Assembly (NCBI RefSeq): GCF_963678635.1
Contig: NC_087064.1
Coordinates: 2,543,926-2,603,925 of the forward strand
Source of the DNA: Symsagittifera roscoffensis
Lineage: Eukaryota > Xenacoelomorpha > Acoela > Convolutidae
DNA length: 60,000 nt
Reading direction: 5' to 3'
Part shown: in pieces, positions 12,432-22,925 of the stretch
Numbering within the stretch: the stretch's first letter is position 1
Layout of the letters: the number at the start of each line of letters is the position of its first letter
Notes under the pieces: model-generated
Databases searched by the model: none
What the model saw: only the letters and a program-made list of their open reading frames with translations
What the model was told of the DNA's origin: nothing
Program-made: the position numbers and the translations under genes

Positions 12432-12932
12432 GAATTGCGTTTGGCGATAAGTGGTTTTTATTAAGTTACTTGAAAAGAATTAGTGTCAGGTTTTAGATTA
12501 GGTTAGGTTCTAGGTACAATATTAGGGATTATGTTTTTTATTTGTACCCGAACAAAAAATTGGGAGTGTGATAATATAGATGTGTGATGTTTATGTGTTT
12601 ATGTGTTATGTTATTGTTATGATATGTTTCATGTTTTGTGTCATAAAAGACCTGGAGTACTCCAGGTCATCAAGGTGACAGCGCTCATTCGTGCTACCCT
12701 GACAAAGATACAGGTGGACGATCCACCTTGGTGCTAAATTTTTAAATCAGAATTGAGAAGATAATTTCAATGGAGAGTTTTAAAGAGTTGAATGATGTTT
12801 AATCCAAAAATGATGGTTCTAAGTCGCGACTTGTTTTTTAGATCTTGATTGATCAGAAATTGTTTATTGAATTCATTGAATCAAACGAGACAGGAAGAAA
12901 CTACACGACAGCAAGAATCAACACGATAAGAA
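12432..12932 (+). other. Element A region between pol and ORF2, with perfect palindromes
   Basis: There is no gene. It holds a perfect 20-bp palindrome (12649-12668, GACCTGGAGTACTCCAGGTC), a 7-bp stem with 3-nt loop at 12712-12728 (AGGTGGA/TCCACCT), GT-rich runs at 12560-12640, and a splice-acceptor-like TTGTTTTTTAG at 12831-12841. Confidence 0.6.
12831..12841 (+). promoter_or_regulatory. Candidate 3' splice site upstream of ORF2 (element A)
   Basis: A pyrimidine run ending in TAG, followed by ATCTTGATTGATCA, 91 nt before the ORF2 ATG. Element B has the same arrangement at 35746-35756 (TTCTTTTCTAG then ATCCTGATTGATCA) in an otherwise poorly conserved gap. This suggests ORF2 is made from a spliced mRNA, as env is in retroviruses. 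The donor is not proven. Confidence 0.45.
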
Positions 12933-14552
12933 ATGGGTGACACAAACGAACTTATGGAATTCCTCTCAGCGAGTCTAGGAGCGACTCTAGACGAGATCTA
13001 TCAGCGGCTGATCGATTGTGATTTTACACGAGAAGATCCGGGAATGGCGATGTTTGTGGTCGCGCTCCTCAATGCATTAGGACGAGAGGGTCGAGGGAAT
13101 CGCCCTACGGAAGTCGTGTTAATGTTGGCCTTCGGTGAGTCCGGGACCGCCGAAAGAGGTCGAAATCGACTGATGAGATGGCGGCGTGGAGAATTGTCTG
13201 GCCACGACCTGGCTCGTGAGCCAGGACTAGGTGAACAGAGGGACCACCGGCTAGGTGAGATGCCCTTACCAGTCCAACCGGCGCAGCCACTCATCGGAGC
13301 GAAGAGACAACGTGATGGGCCAGGCCCGTCACATTCGGTCGACTCTCCAACAGCTGCTCCTCCTTCGAAGAGAGTGAGGGTGAGTGAAATAGAGATCCAG
13401 ACGTCGGAGACGATCGAGACGCTGGAGAAGAAGGAGAGAGATCAGAGCGAGCTGTGTGCCAAACTCGAGGAGTATAGGGCGATAGCTCGAGAAAGAGACG
13501 AATGGAAGAAGAAATATGAAGATCTGCAGGTGGCCTACAAGGAGGATGAAATAAAGCACCTGAAGGAGCTGTATATGGCGAAGGTGAGCCGAGTGTCACA
13601 GGAAGTTCTGGCGACAATGAAGTCCTCGGAGGGAACCAGCGACACATGCCCCAGGACAAGAGTACAGGAGCTGTGTGCATCGAGAGGGCCCGAGGCTTTG
13701 GATTTTCGTGCATCGAGAGGGCCCGAGGCTCCTCAGCAGACACAACCGTCTGCTTCCAGTCAAAGGAACACGATACCGGACCCTTCTGACACCTACCTCG
13801 CTCCTCAGTTCCAAGAATCGTTCAACCAAGTGGCCAGAGCAACAATGGATGAGATCAACCGAACCACTGGACGGACATTGGGTAGGATCGTTCCTTCCCA
13901 ACGTCGTGATCATTCATCTAATAGCTCGGAGCGAGCACCCCACACGGTAGTGTCCTCGGGGACTGCGCATGGCAGAACCTATCAAAAGTCCCGCGTGGTA
14001 GACATTAGGAAGAATCTGATGACACGTCACCAGTTCACGCAAGTAGCTGCGGAGCATCCTCGAGCCTGCCTGAATGACATGAGCTGGAACCCCGCTACGA
14101 GCGACCAGGTAATTCCCCCAGGGAGTCGCCACTTGATCATAGGAGACAGTTTGGTGAGGGATCTGAATGAGATCTTCGTCTATGGTCAGACTACCACTCT
14201 GTCCTTTGGAGGAGCCTCAGTGGCTCAGGTCATCAAGATGATGGAATTCCAGAGCGAGGATCACCTGGATACGCTGGTGATAATGCTGGGAACCAACGAC
14301 GTCTCGAGAGCCCCAGTGACTCCGGAGAGCAAGTGGGAGCCTCTGCTGGTATGCCTCCTGAATGAACTGAAGGAGAAGTACAGGCCCAGGTTTGTGGTGC
14401 TGTGCACGATACCACAAAACCCGCTGGTGGGCACCACAGTGGCAGATTTCATGAATGGCAACGTGAAACGGTGGAACGAAATGATCCGTAATCTGGTGAG
14501 AAACAACCCTGGCGAGTTGCGACTTCTGGATCTCGAAACACGCTGCGCATGA
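12933..14552 (+). pseudogene. Element A ORF2 part 1: helical N-terminus, coiled coil, SGNH hydrolase
   Basis: The N-terminal ~95 residues match element B ORF2 (RPTEVVLM, MRWRRGELSG). A coiled-coil stretch follows (about 13390-13570), then an SGNH/GDSL hydrolase: IIGDSLVRDL (block I, about 14140), FGGASV (block II) and LGTNDVS (block III, about 14286). One base is missing shortly before the block V DGIHF, so this frame stops at 14552 and the end of the domain lies in the next frame. A 23-bp direct duplication (about 13674-13733) gives ASRGPEA twice. Confidence 0.85.
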
Positions 14553-16444
14553 TTGATCACATCGCGCTTACCAGAGATGGAATACATTTTAACACCCAAC
14601 GAGGGAGACACTGGGTGAATGATGTATTTCAGACGCAGTTGAGGGAAGTGGAGCAAAAGTCGAGGGCGTTCAGTTTTCTGGCTCGGACCAGCTCGACCGG
14701 AGGAAGTAGAATAAGGGCAAGCGTGCCCGAATCCCTCGTCAACCGCCTAGGGCCCTTGGCAATGGAGACGGCTGTAGCCACACCCATCGTTCCGAGCTCA
14801 AACGTGAGAGAGAGGCTAGGAACTGCTCCTCCTCCCAGAACACAACCGCTTGAAAGCCGACTCGGGAGATCAGTGATTCAGTACCGGAATAACTCCCAGA
14901 CCGTGTCTAGGAGGAACGATCCGCCCGCCACGGCAAACCCTGCTTCAGCAGCAGGACCGTCTACGAGCGCCGTGCCAGCAGAGGGAATTGAACCAGGCAG
15001 CGTGCTGCTTTGGAACCGATCAGACCCTAGTCATTGGGGACAGTACAAGACGGACATGTCCACGAAGTTGAACATGAATACCCTGACGTGTCGGGAGGAC
15101 GCGATGAGAATGATTGGCGGAGAAAGTCCCACAGTGTCGCGACTATATCGGATACCGGGCGTGCATTGGCTGCTAGCCGAGCAGGAGCAGTTCAGCTCTA
15201 CGACTGCGCTCCGGCAGGCAGACTTGAATGGGTTGCCTCAGGACAATACCTTTTGGACTTTGAACACCCGGTCTCTTACGGACGTCCGACAGAGAGCCCG
15301 GGAATTGACGCCACCTGCTCGCAAGGGCAAGTTTCAGGCAGAGAACAAGCCCAATAACAAGCATCACAAGATGTACAGGCAGTTTGCTAAGCCACCTGGT
15401 CAGACGCCTGGCGAGTATTCGAGGGACTACCCCCGGACAACCACGGTGGATGGAGATGACAAGAGATATGGGAAACTGAAGGCCCCAATAGGCGACGGCC
15501 TATTTGCAGCTTATGATCCTTTGGATATGAAAGCTGCCAAGTATCTGATTGTGGCCAGTTCCGATTATCTCTATACGCCCCGTTTTCTCTTTTGGCCCAA
15601 CGTGATTTTCTTGACGGCGCCTAAATTGGACTGGGGACAGGCAATAGGCATGATGATAAGTGTACGAAGGGTGGTCAGCATGGAGCCGCAGGTGATAGTG
15701 GTTGCAGGCTCAAATGATCATCTGCAAAGCAGGGGCTTGTTGTCACGTCTGACGGATGGGTCGATCCCGAGCAACGAGGTCATAGGGGAGGCGATAATGA
15801 CATTGCTCTCGGCGATGGCTGAGGTAGAAGCAGCAGCAAAACAACGTTTCACCCAAAATGTAGTGAAGGTGGTCTTTGTGTTGTCACCAGGGTACGCTGC
15901 ATTGCCAGAACCCCTTCAGTTTGTGTACACAATGGTCACAACGGTAGCAGAGGGGAGGTTCAACGTGATAATTCCTGCCTCGAACAGAGTAGTAGACCCA
16001 GACAATTACTACCCGTCCCGATCTGAGCTTGCCGCCGTTTGGGCTGACATTTCCAATGCCATACAGGGGCTCAAAGATTGTAGCACAACTCGGTTGGTGC
16101 TAGATGAGGTTCTGGGGTTGGAGCTGTCCAACCTTGCCAGATTGCTGAAGTTAAGACCAGGGGTGGATGACGATCATCTGTTAGTACAACAGGTGGCTGA
16201 TGATCTCTGGTTCAGACAGATGGATCATGCCGAGAATGAGCAGGGCAGGACAGTCAGGAAGAACATGACATCAGCGGAAGAAGATCTCGTGGCAATGGCT
16301 TTGCGCACGAAGCCGCACAATAACGTATGGTTGTACTTGTCACCAAGGCTGTGCACCTTGGGTGAGGACGCGTTTGAGCATGCGCCGGCAGTGATAAAAG
16401 AGATACACGTGTATCTGAAAAACTTGTTTGATGCAGGGAGTTAG
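14549..16444 (+). pseudogene. Element A ORF2 part 2: SGNH end and second SGNH-like module
   Basis: It overlaps the previous frame by 4 nt (ATGA) and begins with the SGNH block V DGIHF. A low-complexity linker follows, then a second SGNH-like module: YLIVASSDY (block I position), VVAGSNDHLQSRG (block III-like GxND, about 15700), LSPGYAALP. It is collinear with residues ~555-1180 of element B ORF2. A stop at 16444 coincides with a frameshift relative to B. Confidence 0.8.
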
Positions 16445-17734
16445 CTGGGGGCATGATGTTGAAATTGATGCAGGACGTAAACACGATGTCGCTGGACAAG
16501 TTCCAAGCTGACGTGCTAGCCACGAGGGCACAGTGTGAACGATCGGATGCCATCTTGGGTGGAATGGGAGTGGGATGGACGCCATCCTTCCTGTCGACGT
16601 GCTATCCTAGGGCATCCCGGAACCTGATCGCGAGTTTTGTCAAGGACATCAGGAAGTTGTCGTTTGGCCTGATATTAGCCTTATACGTGACATTTCGTGA
16701 AGGGGCCGGCGAATCTCTTCACCCAAGCGTTGGCAGATTTGAGATTGGATGGACTCCTGACTCTGATTGCCATGACCTACGGTCGACTGGGTGATTTGCT
16801 TGTACTGTTGCGTTAACCTGAACAACTACAGGGACCGAGTCGTGAGTTCAATGCACAGTTGGAAACCGCCTCGCTCGGGAAGATGAAAGACTGGATGACT
16901 CTCCTGCTCCAATATCTCTTGCAACAAAACAGAAGCGTCACGGGAGAAGATAAGGTGGCGACGGATGCGGGTGAGTGTAAGCAATATTGTGGCATGCCCT
17001 TGCTGACAGATTTGGCTGACATGATGCGGATCGCTCCGTTGGCTCTGATTCACGGACTGCGGGAATTCGTCACGGTGGTCTATGAACCGGTGATGTCTTT
17101 CGCGTTCCCGGACGTGCAAGTCAAGGCATACAGGAATTCTGTGTTGTATCTCAACCTGGTCTCAGTCGTGGACTGTTCCGTGCTGAACTGGGTAGAGCAG
17201 AGGGAGTTGAGAGGGCTGGCCAGTGACGATAGGCTGTTCGGAAGAATAGCGGAGCCAGGTTGGGTGTTGATGGATTTCAACAACCACTTTAAGTGCCGAA
17301 TGGGCCGTGAGGACCTTTCTCACATCCAGTTTAACCCGAAGCTTTGGAATTTGAGACCAGTAGTGAAGGATACAGGAGCGGCTATGGGAGTCCCACTCCT
17401 ACCAGAGGCCTATGCACACGCGAAAGAGAACCAGCAAGCGTGGCTTGCTGGGTCCAGGCCGCTGCCGGACCAATGCCCTCGATATCCACCGATAAGGAGG
17501 ATGTTGTTGGGAGTCACATCTCCCATCATTGCCCCTCGCATCGGAGCAGCTCGTGATGCAGAGAAGAGAATGTTGAAGTGGAGTGAAGGGATGGAGCCGC
17601 GCTTTATAGGCTGGAATGTTGCAGCCGCGCACACGTTTGACTTCTCATTTCCTGATGCTTGGAGTAGGAAAAAGATCAAGGCACTACCTTCTAGGAGACC
17701 AGAGGTCTCGGCCGAAATGTGGAACGACAGATGA
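16445..17734 (+). pseudogene. Element A ORF2 part 3: C-terminal region in two frames
   Basis: Two pieces, 16453-16794 and 16859-17734, in different frames match the last ~400 residues of element B ORF2 (for example GVGWTPSFLSTCYP; QYLLQQNRS; VTFREGAG; YEPVMSFAFPDVQVKAY). No known domain is recognised. The end overlaps the ORF3 start at 17616, as in element B. Confidence 0.75.
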
Positions 17735-18068
17735 CTTATCAAGACTGAAGTGGTCAGGAGAAGTGAAAGTAGTTATGCTGGAAGTGGCAAAGGAGAGCAG
17801 AGGAGGCTCATACATAACAATAGAGGATCTGGCACCACATGGCGAAGAGTCCGTGGAATTCCTGGTGAATGATGAATTGTTTTATCACGCAGGAGACATT
17901 ACCGTACCGGCTCGGCCGGACTCGGGCATAGACTCACGACAAGGCCCTTCAGGACCCAAGCCGAAACCTGATGCAGGTGATGATGAATTGATGAATCAGG
18001 ACGATAACGATAACGACATCGAGGGAAAGACGGGAAAACCGGGTGAGACGGATCTAGGGAGAGATTAA
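17616..18068 (+). pseudogene. Element A ORF3, N-terminal remnant
   Basis: This frame is +1 to ORF2 and its ATG lies inside the ORF2 3' end, at the position homologous to the ORF3 ATG of element B. About 150 codons match the start of B ORF3, including an Asp/Glu-rich stretch. The junction with the C-terminal remnant at about 18070 marks a deletion of roughly 3 kb relative to B. Confidence 0.7.
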
Positions 18069-18079
18069 ACGAAGGCAAT

Positions 18080-18994
18080 GTGAGTGAGTTCCAGAAGCAG
18101 AAAGCGAGTGGAGCGTTACCCACTGAATTCCCCACCATAGAAGAGAAAGACGACTTACACAGAATTCTGATGGAGGTGGAACCGTTGCTGGGAGCCTCAG
18201 GGTATCGGACCCGAAGGAACATAGTGAGAACCCATGGGGAGTATCCTTGCCACTGCCAAACGCGGGAATCTGATGCTAGTATGGGACGTGGAGGAATTAT
18301 ACTCTACGGGGTTGCCCGATCAGAATCAACAGGTGTCAATCGTGGTGGTTAGTGCCATGCTGGCAGTGAGATGGTTGGAGGCTAACGCGGACACAAGTGA
18401 ACAGGAGTCGGCCGTGCCGACTCCTGAGCAGCTGAGCAACGTGAAGATGAGTCGTGAATTGGATCTTTTCAGAACCACCTGAAAGGTTCTGAGAATACCT
18501 AAAGCCATTGAAAGAATATGGTCAAGGCAAAGATTGATTATGGTCAAGGAACCTTGATCAAGGCAAAGTCAAGGTTCCGTGCAGTGATGACATCATGGAT
18601 GTATGAACACGCGAAGCGTCACATGTCGAGGAACACAGAAGCTTATCAATCTTTCCAGCTAGATATAGGACCAGGAGCCTATAAGAGAGCATTCCTGACG
18701 CACAGAAACGCGGTCACCATGGCGGTGAAGCGGGTAGCTGGAGCGCCTTGTGTAACTTAAGATGAGAAGAAAGAGGTCTTAAGAGCTGACCTAGAACGAA
18801 ATGTGAGCCTATGTCTTCACAACAGCTTTTGCAGGAACCGGGAGCAAAAGTTTAATGTTGACTTGCTACCTTGTTGCAAACCGAGGCTGTTGGAACAGGA
18901 GAGTTGGGGCACGGCCCGCAAGTCCATGGACATACTGGAGAAAGTCCTAGAAGACAGCGAAGCTGAAGATCAGGATGGAGAAGCGATGGAATGA
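18080..18994 (+). pseudogene. Element A ORF3, C-terminal remnant
   Basis: Broken pieces (18080-18260, 18234-18482, 18518-18760, 18803-18994) match the last ~300 residues of B ORF3: MEVEPLLGASG, VSAMLAVRWLEA, LDIGPGAYKRAFLTHRNAV, CLHNSFCRNRE and LLPCCK. A small deletion, an in-frame TGA (18480-18482) and a local duplication of GGTCAAGGCAAAG (about 18519-18565) break the frame. The Cys/His cluster at the C-terminus is conserved. Confidence 0.75.
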
Positions 18995-19733
18995 AGGTGA
19001 TGAACGAAGAGAACAAGTGAAGGCGTGAGCAAAGAAGAGAAGAGGAGGAGAAAAAACTTGATTGTCTTTGTGTGTTAAAACTTGAACCAATCAACCAAGT
19101 TTTGATTGTTGAACTTGTTAAACTTTTTGTTTTGATCTAGTTTGGTCAGACCAAACTACAGTGTTGCAATTGCTAAAATTGTTGAAATTGTTGATTTTAG
19201 TTATGACTATTTATGTATATATATAGAAATAGGTGAGTATATTTAACTATTTGAACACGATTGAAGTTTTTAACCTGTGTAAGACACAATTTCACTCGCT
19301 CGAGAAGGGTGGGTAACTCAATAACTTTCCTAGCCACAGAGTTTCTTTGTTTTAATATTGAAAGGACCGCATAAATGACTGATTATACTTGGTGAGTGAT
19401 GTTAAGTTAATTTTAACGGGTGCGTGGCCGTGCCGCGTCCCAATTTTTAATCACAAAGAGCGAAAAGAAGTTTTATGGCAAGACGACGGAAGTAGTCAGA
19501 AAAGAAATTTTATCTAGGACACTCCTCATGGTGCAAATTTTGTGAAAATGTTGAAAGGCAGTGAAATGTAGTACGATGCCATTTGTGAACACGTAGTGAG
19601 TTGAGGTGGAGTAGATAAATTTCATTTTCTTATGCGATTTGTAAGATTGATTACAGAAAACTGGAACACTTCTTGACGATAACCCGGTGTTATGCGATCA
19701 ATAGGGACATTGATGGGGACTGTCCGCGGAGTG
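18995..19733 (+). other. Element A 3' noncoding region
   Basis: There is no gene. Blocks shared with element B's 3' region are CCACAGAGTTTCTT.GTTTTAATATT (about 19335), GTAGTACGATGCCATTT (about 19569) and the stretch just before the LTR (GGGACATTGATGGGGACTGTCC, 19703-19724). No long purine tract sits next to the LTR, only GGGGAC and GCGGAG-type sequence. Confidence 0.6.
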
Positions 19734-19945
19734 TGTGCCATTCTGCCAGATGGCACGGCGCAACCTTCCGGCGACACGAGAAAAAACGAATAAAGGCCTT
19801 ATTAACGAAAAAGTATTGCGAAGGAGGGTAGGAACATTCTAGAATTTTTTTTTTCAAAATTTCGATTGAAAAGTGAATATTTCTGAGAAATACAAAAAGA
19901 CGGCCATTTTGACGAAAAACGACCAAAAAAAACAGAAGAACGACA
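19734..19945 (+). repeat. Element A 3' LTR, truncated left part
   Basis: It starts TGTGCCATTC after a pre-LTR block homologous to that of element B (whose LTR starts TGTGACATTC). Similarity is recognisable through the TTCTGAGAAA.. and GACGGCCATTTT blocks at about 19879-19910 and fades by about 19945. No matching LTR end (..CA) was found, so the rest is lost or too diverged. An AATAAA occurs at about 19790. Confidence 0.6.
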
Positions 19946-20107
19946 AATATTGTGGAAAACGGTCGCACAAGAGACGAAAAACACGAAGCCTCTTGTGATT
20001 CGCCCTGAAACTTCTGAAGATAACAGCTTTCGATTGCAGTCAGCTTCGAAATCTAGGAACGAACCTAATTTTACGAAAAATTCAGAAGCAGCATTTCGAC
20101 TAGATCT

Positions 20108-20991
20108 TTGACGAACTTCGAGGCTCCTTCAGCTATATCCATTGATGACGATGATGGATTGATAAAAGTTAGTGGAGGACTCGCTGCAGCTGATTGCCTA
20201 ATCAAAAACGTAAAAATTCAGATGGTCTTGCCTCCGAACACCCATTTCTCGAGAAGTGTGATTTGCTATAGTTACCTTGTTCAACTACACTGAGGATTGA
20301 ATGCCACTTTTGCTCACACTCTTTAGCAGTACTGGATCATATGAGTCCAGACATTGACGCGAGTAATGATAAGCAATTCATCACTTGGTTCAGGTTTTAC
20401 AATCGAGCAATGAACCAACTGATGGGAGACTACCCTTGTGAGAGAGTAAACACATTAACACCTTTCTCCTACGTTGGTGTCGACTTAGCCGGACCAATGT
20501 ACTACAACCAAGGTGATCAACAACTCAAGTGCTAAAATGTAGTGTTCATTTGTTTTTGTAATGAATCAATCATTTGAATATTTCAAAAGCCTTGGAAACT
20601 GAAGAATGCTTCAAGGTATCAGAAGGTTCATTGCTCAACGAGGATGCCCCGAGCAGCTTTTTCCGATAATTGAACTATATTCATCGAATGATTTAGCAAG
20701 CCAACTCAGACTTCGACGAGATAGACATAAGTTAGACAGCCTCCATGATCATATTTGAGGGTATCAAGTTCAGGAGGGTTATGGAAAGCTGCTATTTAGT
20801 CAATGAAACTGTTATGTCTTAAGAGATTAAGCAATGGAAGAAAACTTATTTATGATGAGAAGCATACAGTGCTTTTTCAGACAGAAGCTATACGCAATTC
20901 ACAACCGAACGCAGCAATCTCGGACAATGCCAAAGAAACTGTGCCACGCACTACATTAATGCTGTTTAATTGGTTTGTCGGTTGTTGCTGA
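20108..20991 (+). pseudogene. Decayed BEL/Pao-type retrotransposon integrase
   Basis: Fragments in several frames keep the order of a BEL/Pao integrase: DDDGLIKVSGGL..VLPPNTHFS (20140-20280, N-terminal region), a decayed zinc-finger part, NQLMGDYP then PFSYVGVDLAGPM (about 20410-20500, first catalytic Asp), RRFIAQRGCP plus an out-of-frame SDN (about 20620-20680, second Asp), and TEAIRNSQP (about 20880, last catalytic Glu region). Stops and frameshifts are many. It is unrelated to the Ty3/gypsy elements on either side. Confidence 0.7.
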
Positions 20992-21957
20992 TACTACCAT
21001 TGATGAGGTTAATGAAAATGAAAAATGCCCTAAAAACGTTTCAACTACTTGCACAAACTGATTGCAGAATTTTTCAAGAACTGAATTTTTGAGCATCTAA
21101 CTGCTATGCAACAACGCTATAATGAACCTTTTACAAAAACTAAACTTCAAAAAAGGATCTTACGATGTCAAAATAAGCACTGAACAGGCACACAGGTTTG
21201 TGTCTGTATATTCCTGAATTCCAGAGACCAGTCTCTAAATATGTTGAAACTTTTTCGGAACGATCAAAGAACATGAAATCAAAAAGTACAAAGGGAGAGT
21301 AGCTGATGCGGAATCAGCTTGCGTTTCCCAAAAAGCAATGTTTAACCTCGTTATTGAGATCTGGTATACAAAACTGAAGATGATAACTCCTTTATCATGG
21401 CCACTTGGAATTGTTGAAAATGAATATGCCGACTTCCATGCTCCTCCTTCCGACATTTTCTATAGCGTTACTTCTGAGTCCCCGTTTTGTGCACCTCAGA
21501 TCAGAAGCTGCATCCACCAACTCCCGCCGCCCGAGGAACACCCGACAATCCCAGTTTACCTTCGCAATCTCCACCTTACCAGCAATCAAACCCAAAACTT
21601 CACTATACCCGCCTCCTTTTTGCAACTTCCGAATTTCATCTCTATCTGAACTCTGAAAGGGTTGATCAAAGATGAACGGGGCGGCAATGTTGGAACAAAC
21701 AAAGAACATTTTAAATGATAAGATAGATTGTTCCAATGTAAACTCAATTCAAAACGCATGTTAATTTTCCCATTATTTATTCATTTCTTTTACTCGCAAT
21801 TTATAGTAACTAAATCCTCATTTCATCAATATTCATACGATATAGTCGCTTTCCAGCTATGGCGAAGTATTCAACCGACCTTCGTTTTAAATCTTGATTT
21901 TTAATGAAGAAGGCAATTCTTTTATTATAAATCTTGTCATGATAGACGTTACGTGAA
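20992..21957. other. Region before element B with no recognisable gene
   Basis: AT-rich sequence with short chance frames. It may hold further decayed BEL/Pao sequence, but I could not match it. It ends at the element B insertion point. Confidence 0.5.
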
Positions 21958-22898
21958 TGTGACATTCGACCAGATTGGCCAAAATGCAGTCTCTGCAGAA
22001 TTCGGTATTTTAGCAGCAAGCCTTCCGAATTGGCGATTTAGAACGGATAAGGACGTTATTTGAACGATTAGCCAAACGGTGAGGGCTAGAAGGTTCTGGA
22101 ATTCTAATTTTTGAAAATTCGAATTATGACGTCATGTTTCTGAGAAACGTCAGAGACGGCCATTTTAGCTAAAATAGCAGAAAGAAACAGAACAACTTTT
22201 ATCTGCGATTACGAACAGTACGAAATCGAGACTAAAAAACAACAACGAACTACCGAACAGCAGAGGACGTTCCGAGTTGCAACTATTGTGCTGTTACAAT
22301 AGTTGCAAGGCCGTTGCGAGCAACGGTGAAGGGTAAAACCCAGCCTTCCGAGTTATTGTGAACTGGATATTAAGAAGCTTGATTCACCGGATTCAAGAAT
22401 CCGGAAGGGTCTCGGGACGTGGACTTTTATGAACTTATATTGAATTTTAGCATCCGTCATGTCCTGACTTGAATTTAATTAAGATCTTAATTCGTTTTGA
22501 CAAGAATGAGGAGCTAGAAGTAGAGGGGGAAGGGTTGATCCATCTTCGATGGAGATGATGATTTTTATCTACTGAACAAAAACAATAGTAATATGATAAG
22601 TAGTTTTTAGGAGTGACCTCGTGGGAGCCCTGTTTTTAGGAGTGACCTCGTGGTCTGGGGATACTGAGACCCAGCCATGAGCTCACTAATTTTGCATGTA
22701 ATTCAGTTAATTTGAGCGTTCTGGTCGAAGCCGGAGAACAGTAGCGTTTTTGTCAGCCTGATGTAAGAAAGACCACCGAAAAGTACTGGCTTGGTAGAGA
22801 CGGTGAAAAACATGCAAAGCTCTGTTTAGACGCTAGCCAGTCGTCTTAAGACTTAGTTTTGTTATCCGTCGATATGTATCTTCCGGGCGAATGTTACA
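21958..22898 (+). repeat. Element B 5' LTR
   Basis: 941 bp, bounded by an 11-bp near-perfect inverted repeat (TGTGACATTCG / CGAATGTTACA). It differs from the 3' LTR by two substitutions and an extra 21 bp that duplicates the TTTTTAGGAGTGACCTCGTG segment (about 22603-22656). It contains several strong hairpins. No clear TATA box or AATAAA was seen, so U3/R/U5 limits cannot be set. Confidence 0.97.
22277..22404 (+). other. Cluster of perfect hairpins in the LTR
   Basis: Three perfect inverted repeats lie close together: TTGCAACTATTGT/ACAATAGTTGCAA with a 6-nt loop (22277-22308), CCGTTG/CAACGG with a CGAG loop (22311-22326), and CCGGATTC/GAATCCGG with a 2-nt loop (22387-22404). The same sequences occur in the 3' LTR (45920-46047). 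They could be RNA elements of the transcript ends or protein-binding sites. Confidence 0.7.
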
Positions 22899-22910
22899 TG
22901 TATGTTTTTA

Positions 22911-22925
22911 TGGCGCTCCTGGGTG
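22911..22925 (+). promoter_or_regulatory. Candidate primer-binding site, tRNA-Asn-like
   Basis: TGGCGCTCCTGGGTG would pair with a tRNA 3' end ending in ..AGGAGCGCCA. It matches the complement of typical animal tRNA-Asn 3' ends at 13 of 15 positions, as I recall them. It starts 12 nt after the LTR end rather than directly next to it, which is unusual, so this is tentative. Confidence 0.4.

Larger units (their letters stand above)
1..19945 (+). mobile_element. Element A: older, degraded giant Ty3/gypsy LTR retrotransposon (5' end outside window)
   Basis: A diverged relative of element B in the same orientation. Order: leader (1-2991), gag, protease, RT, RNase H, integrase, macro domain (to 12431), ORF2 with SGNH domain (12933-17734), ORF3 remnant (17616-18994), 3' noncoding region, start of the 3' LTR at 19734. 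Position 1 aligns with element B about 60-80 nt past its 5' LTR, so A's 5' LTR lies just left of the window. Every long frame is broken by small indels or stops that B mostly lacks at the same places, and about 3 kb of ORF3 is deleted. The copy is dead by sequence, but it is a useful second sample of what the family conserves. Confidence 0.9.

Noticed and set aside
21338-21649. 103-codon frame between the elements as a gene
   Set aside because: Several overlapping frames on both strands are equally open and none shows homology or splice context.
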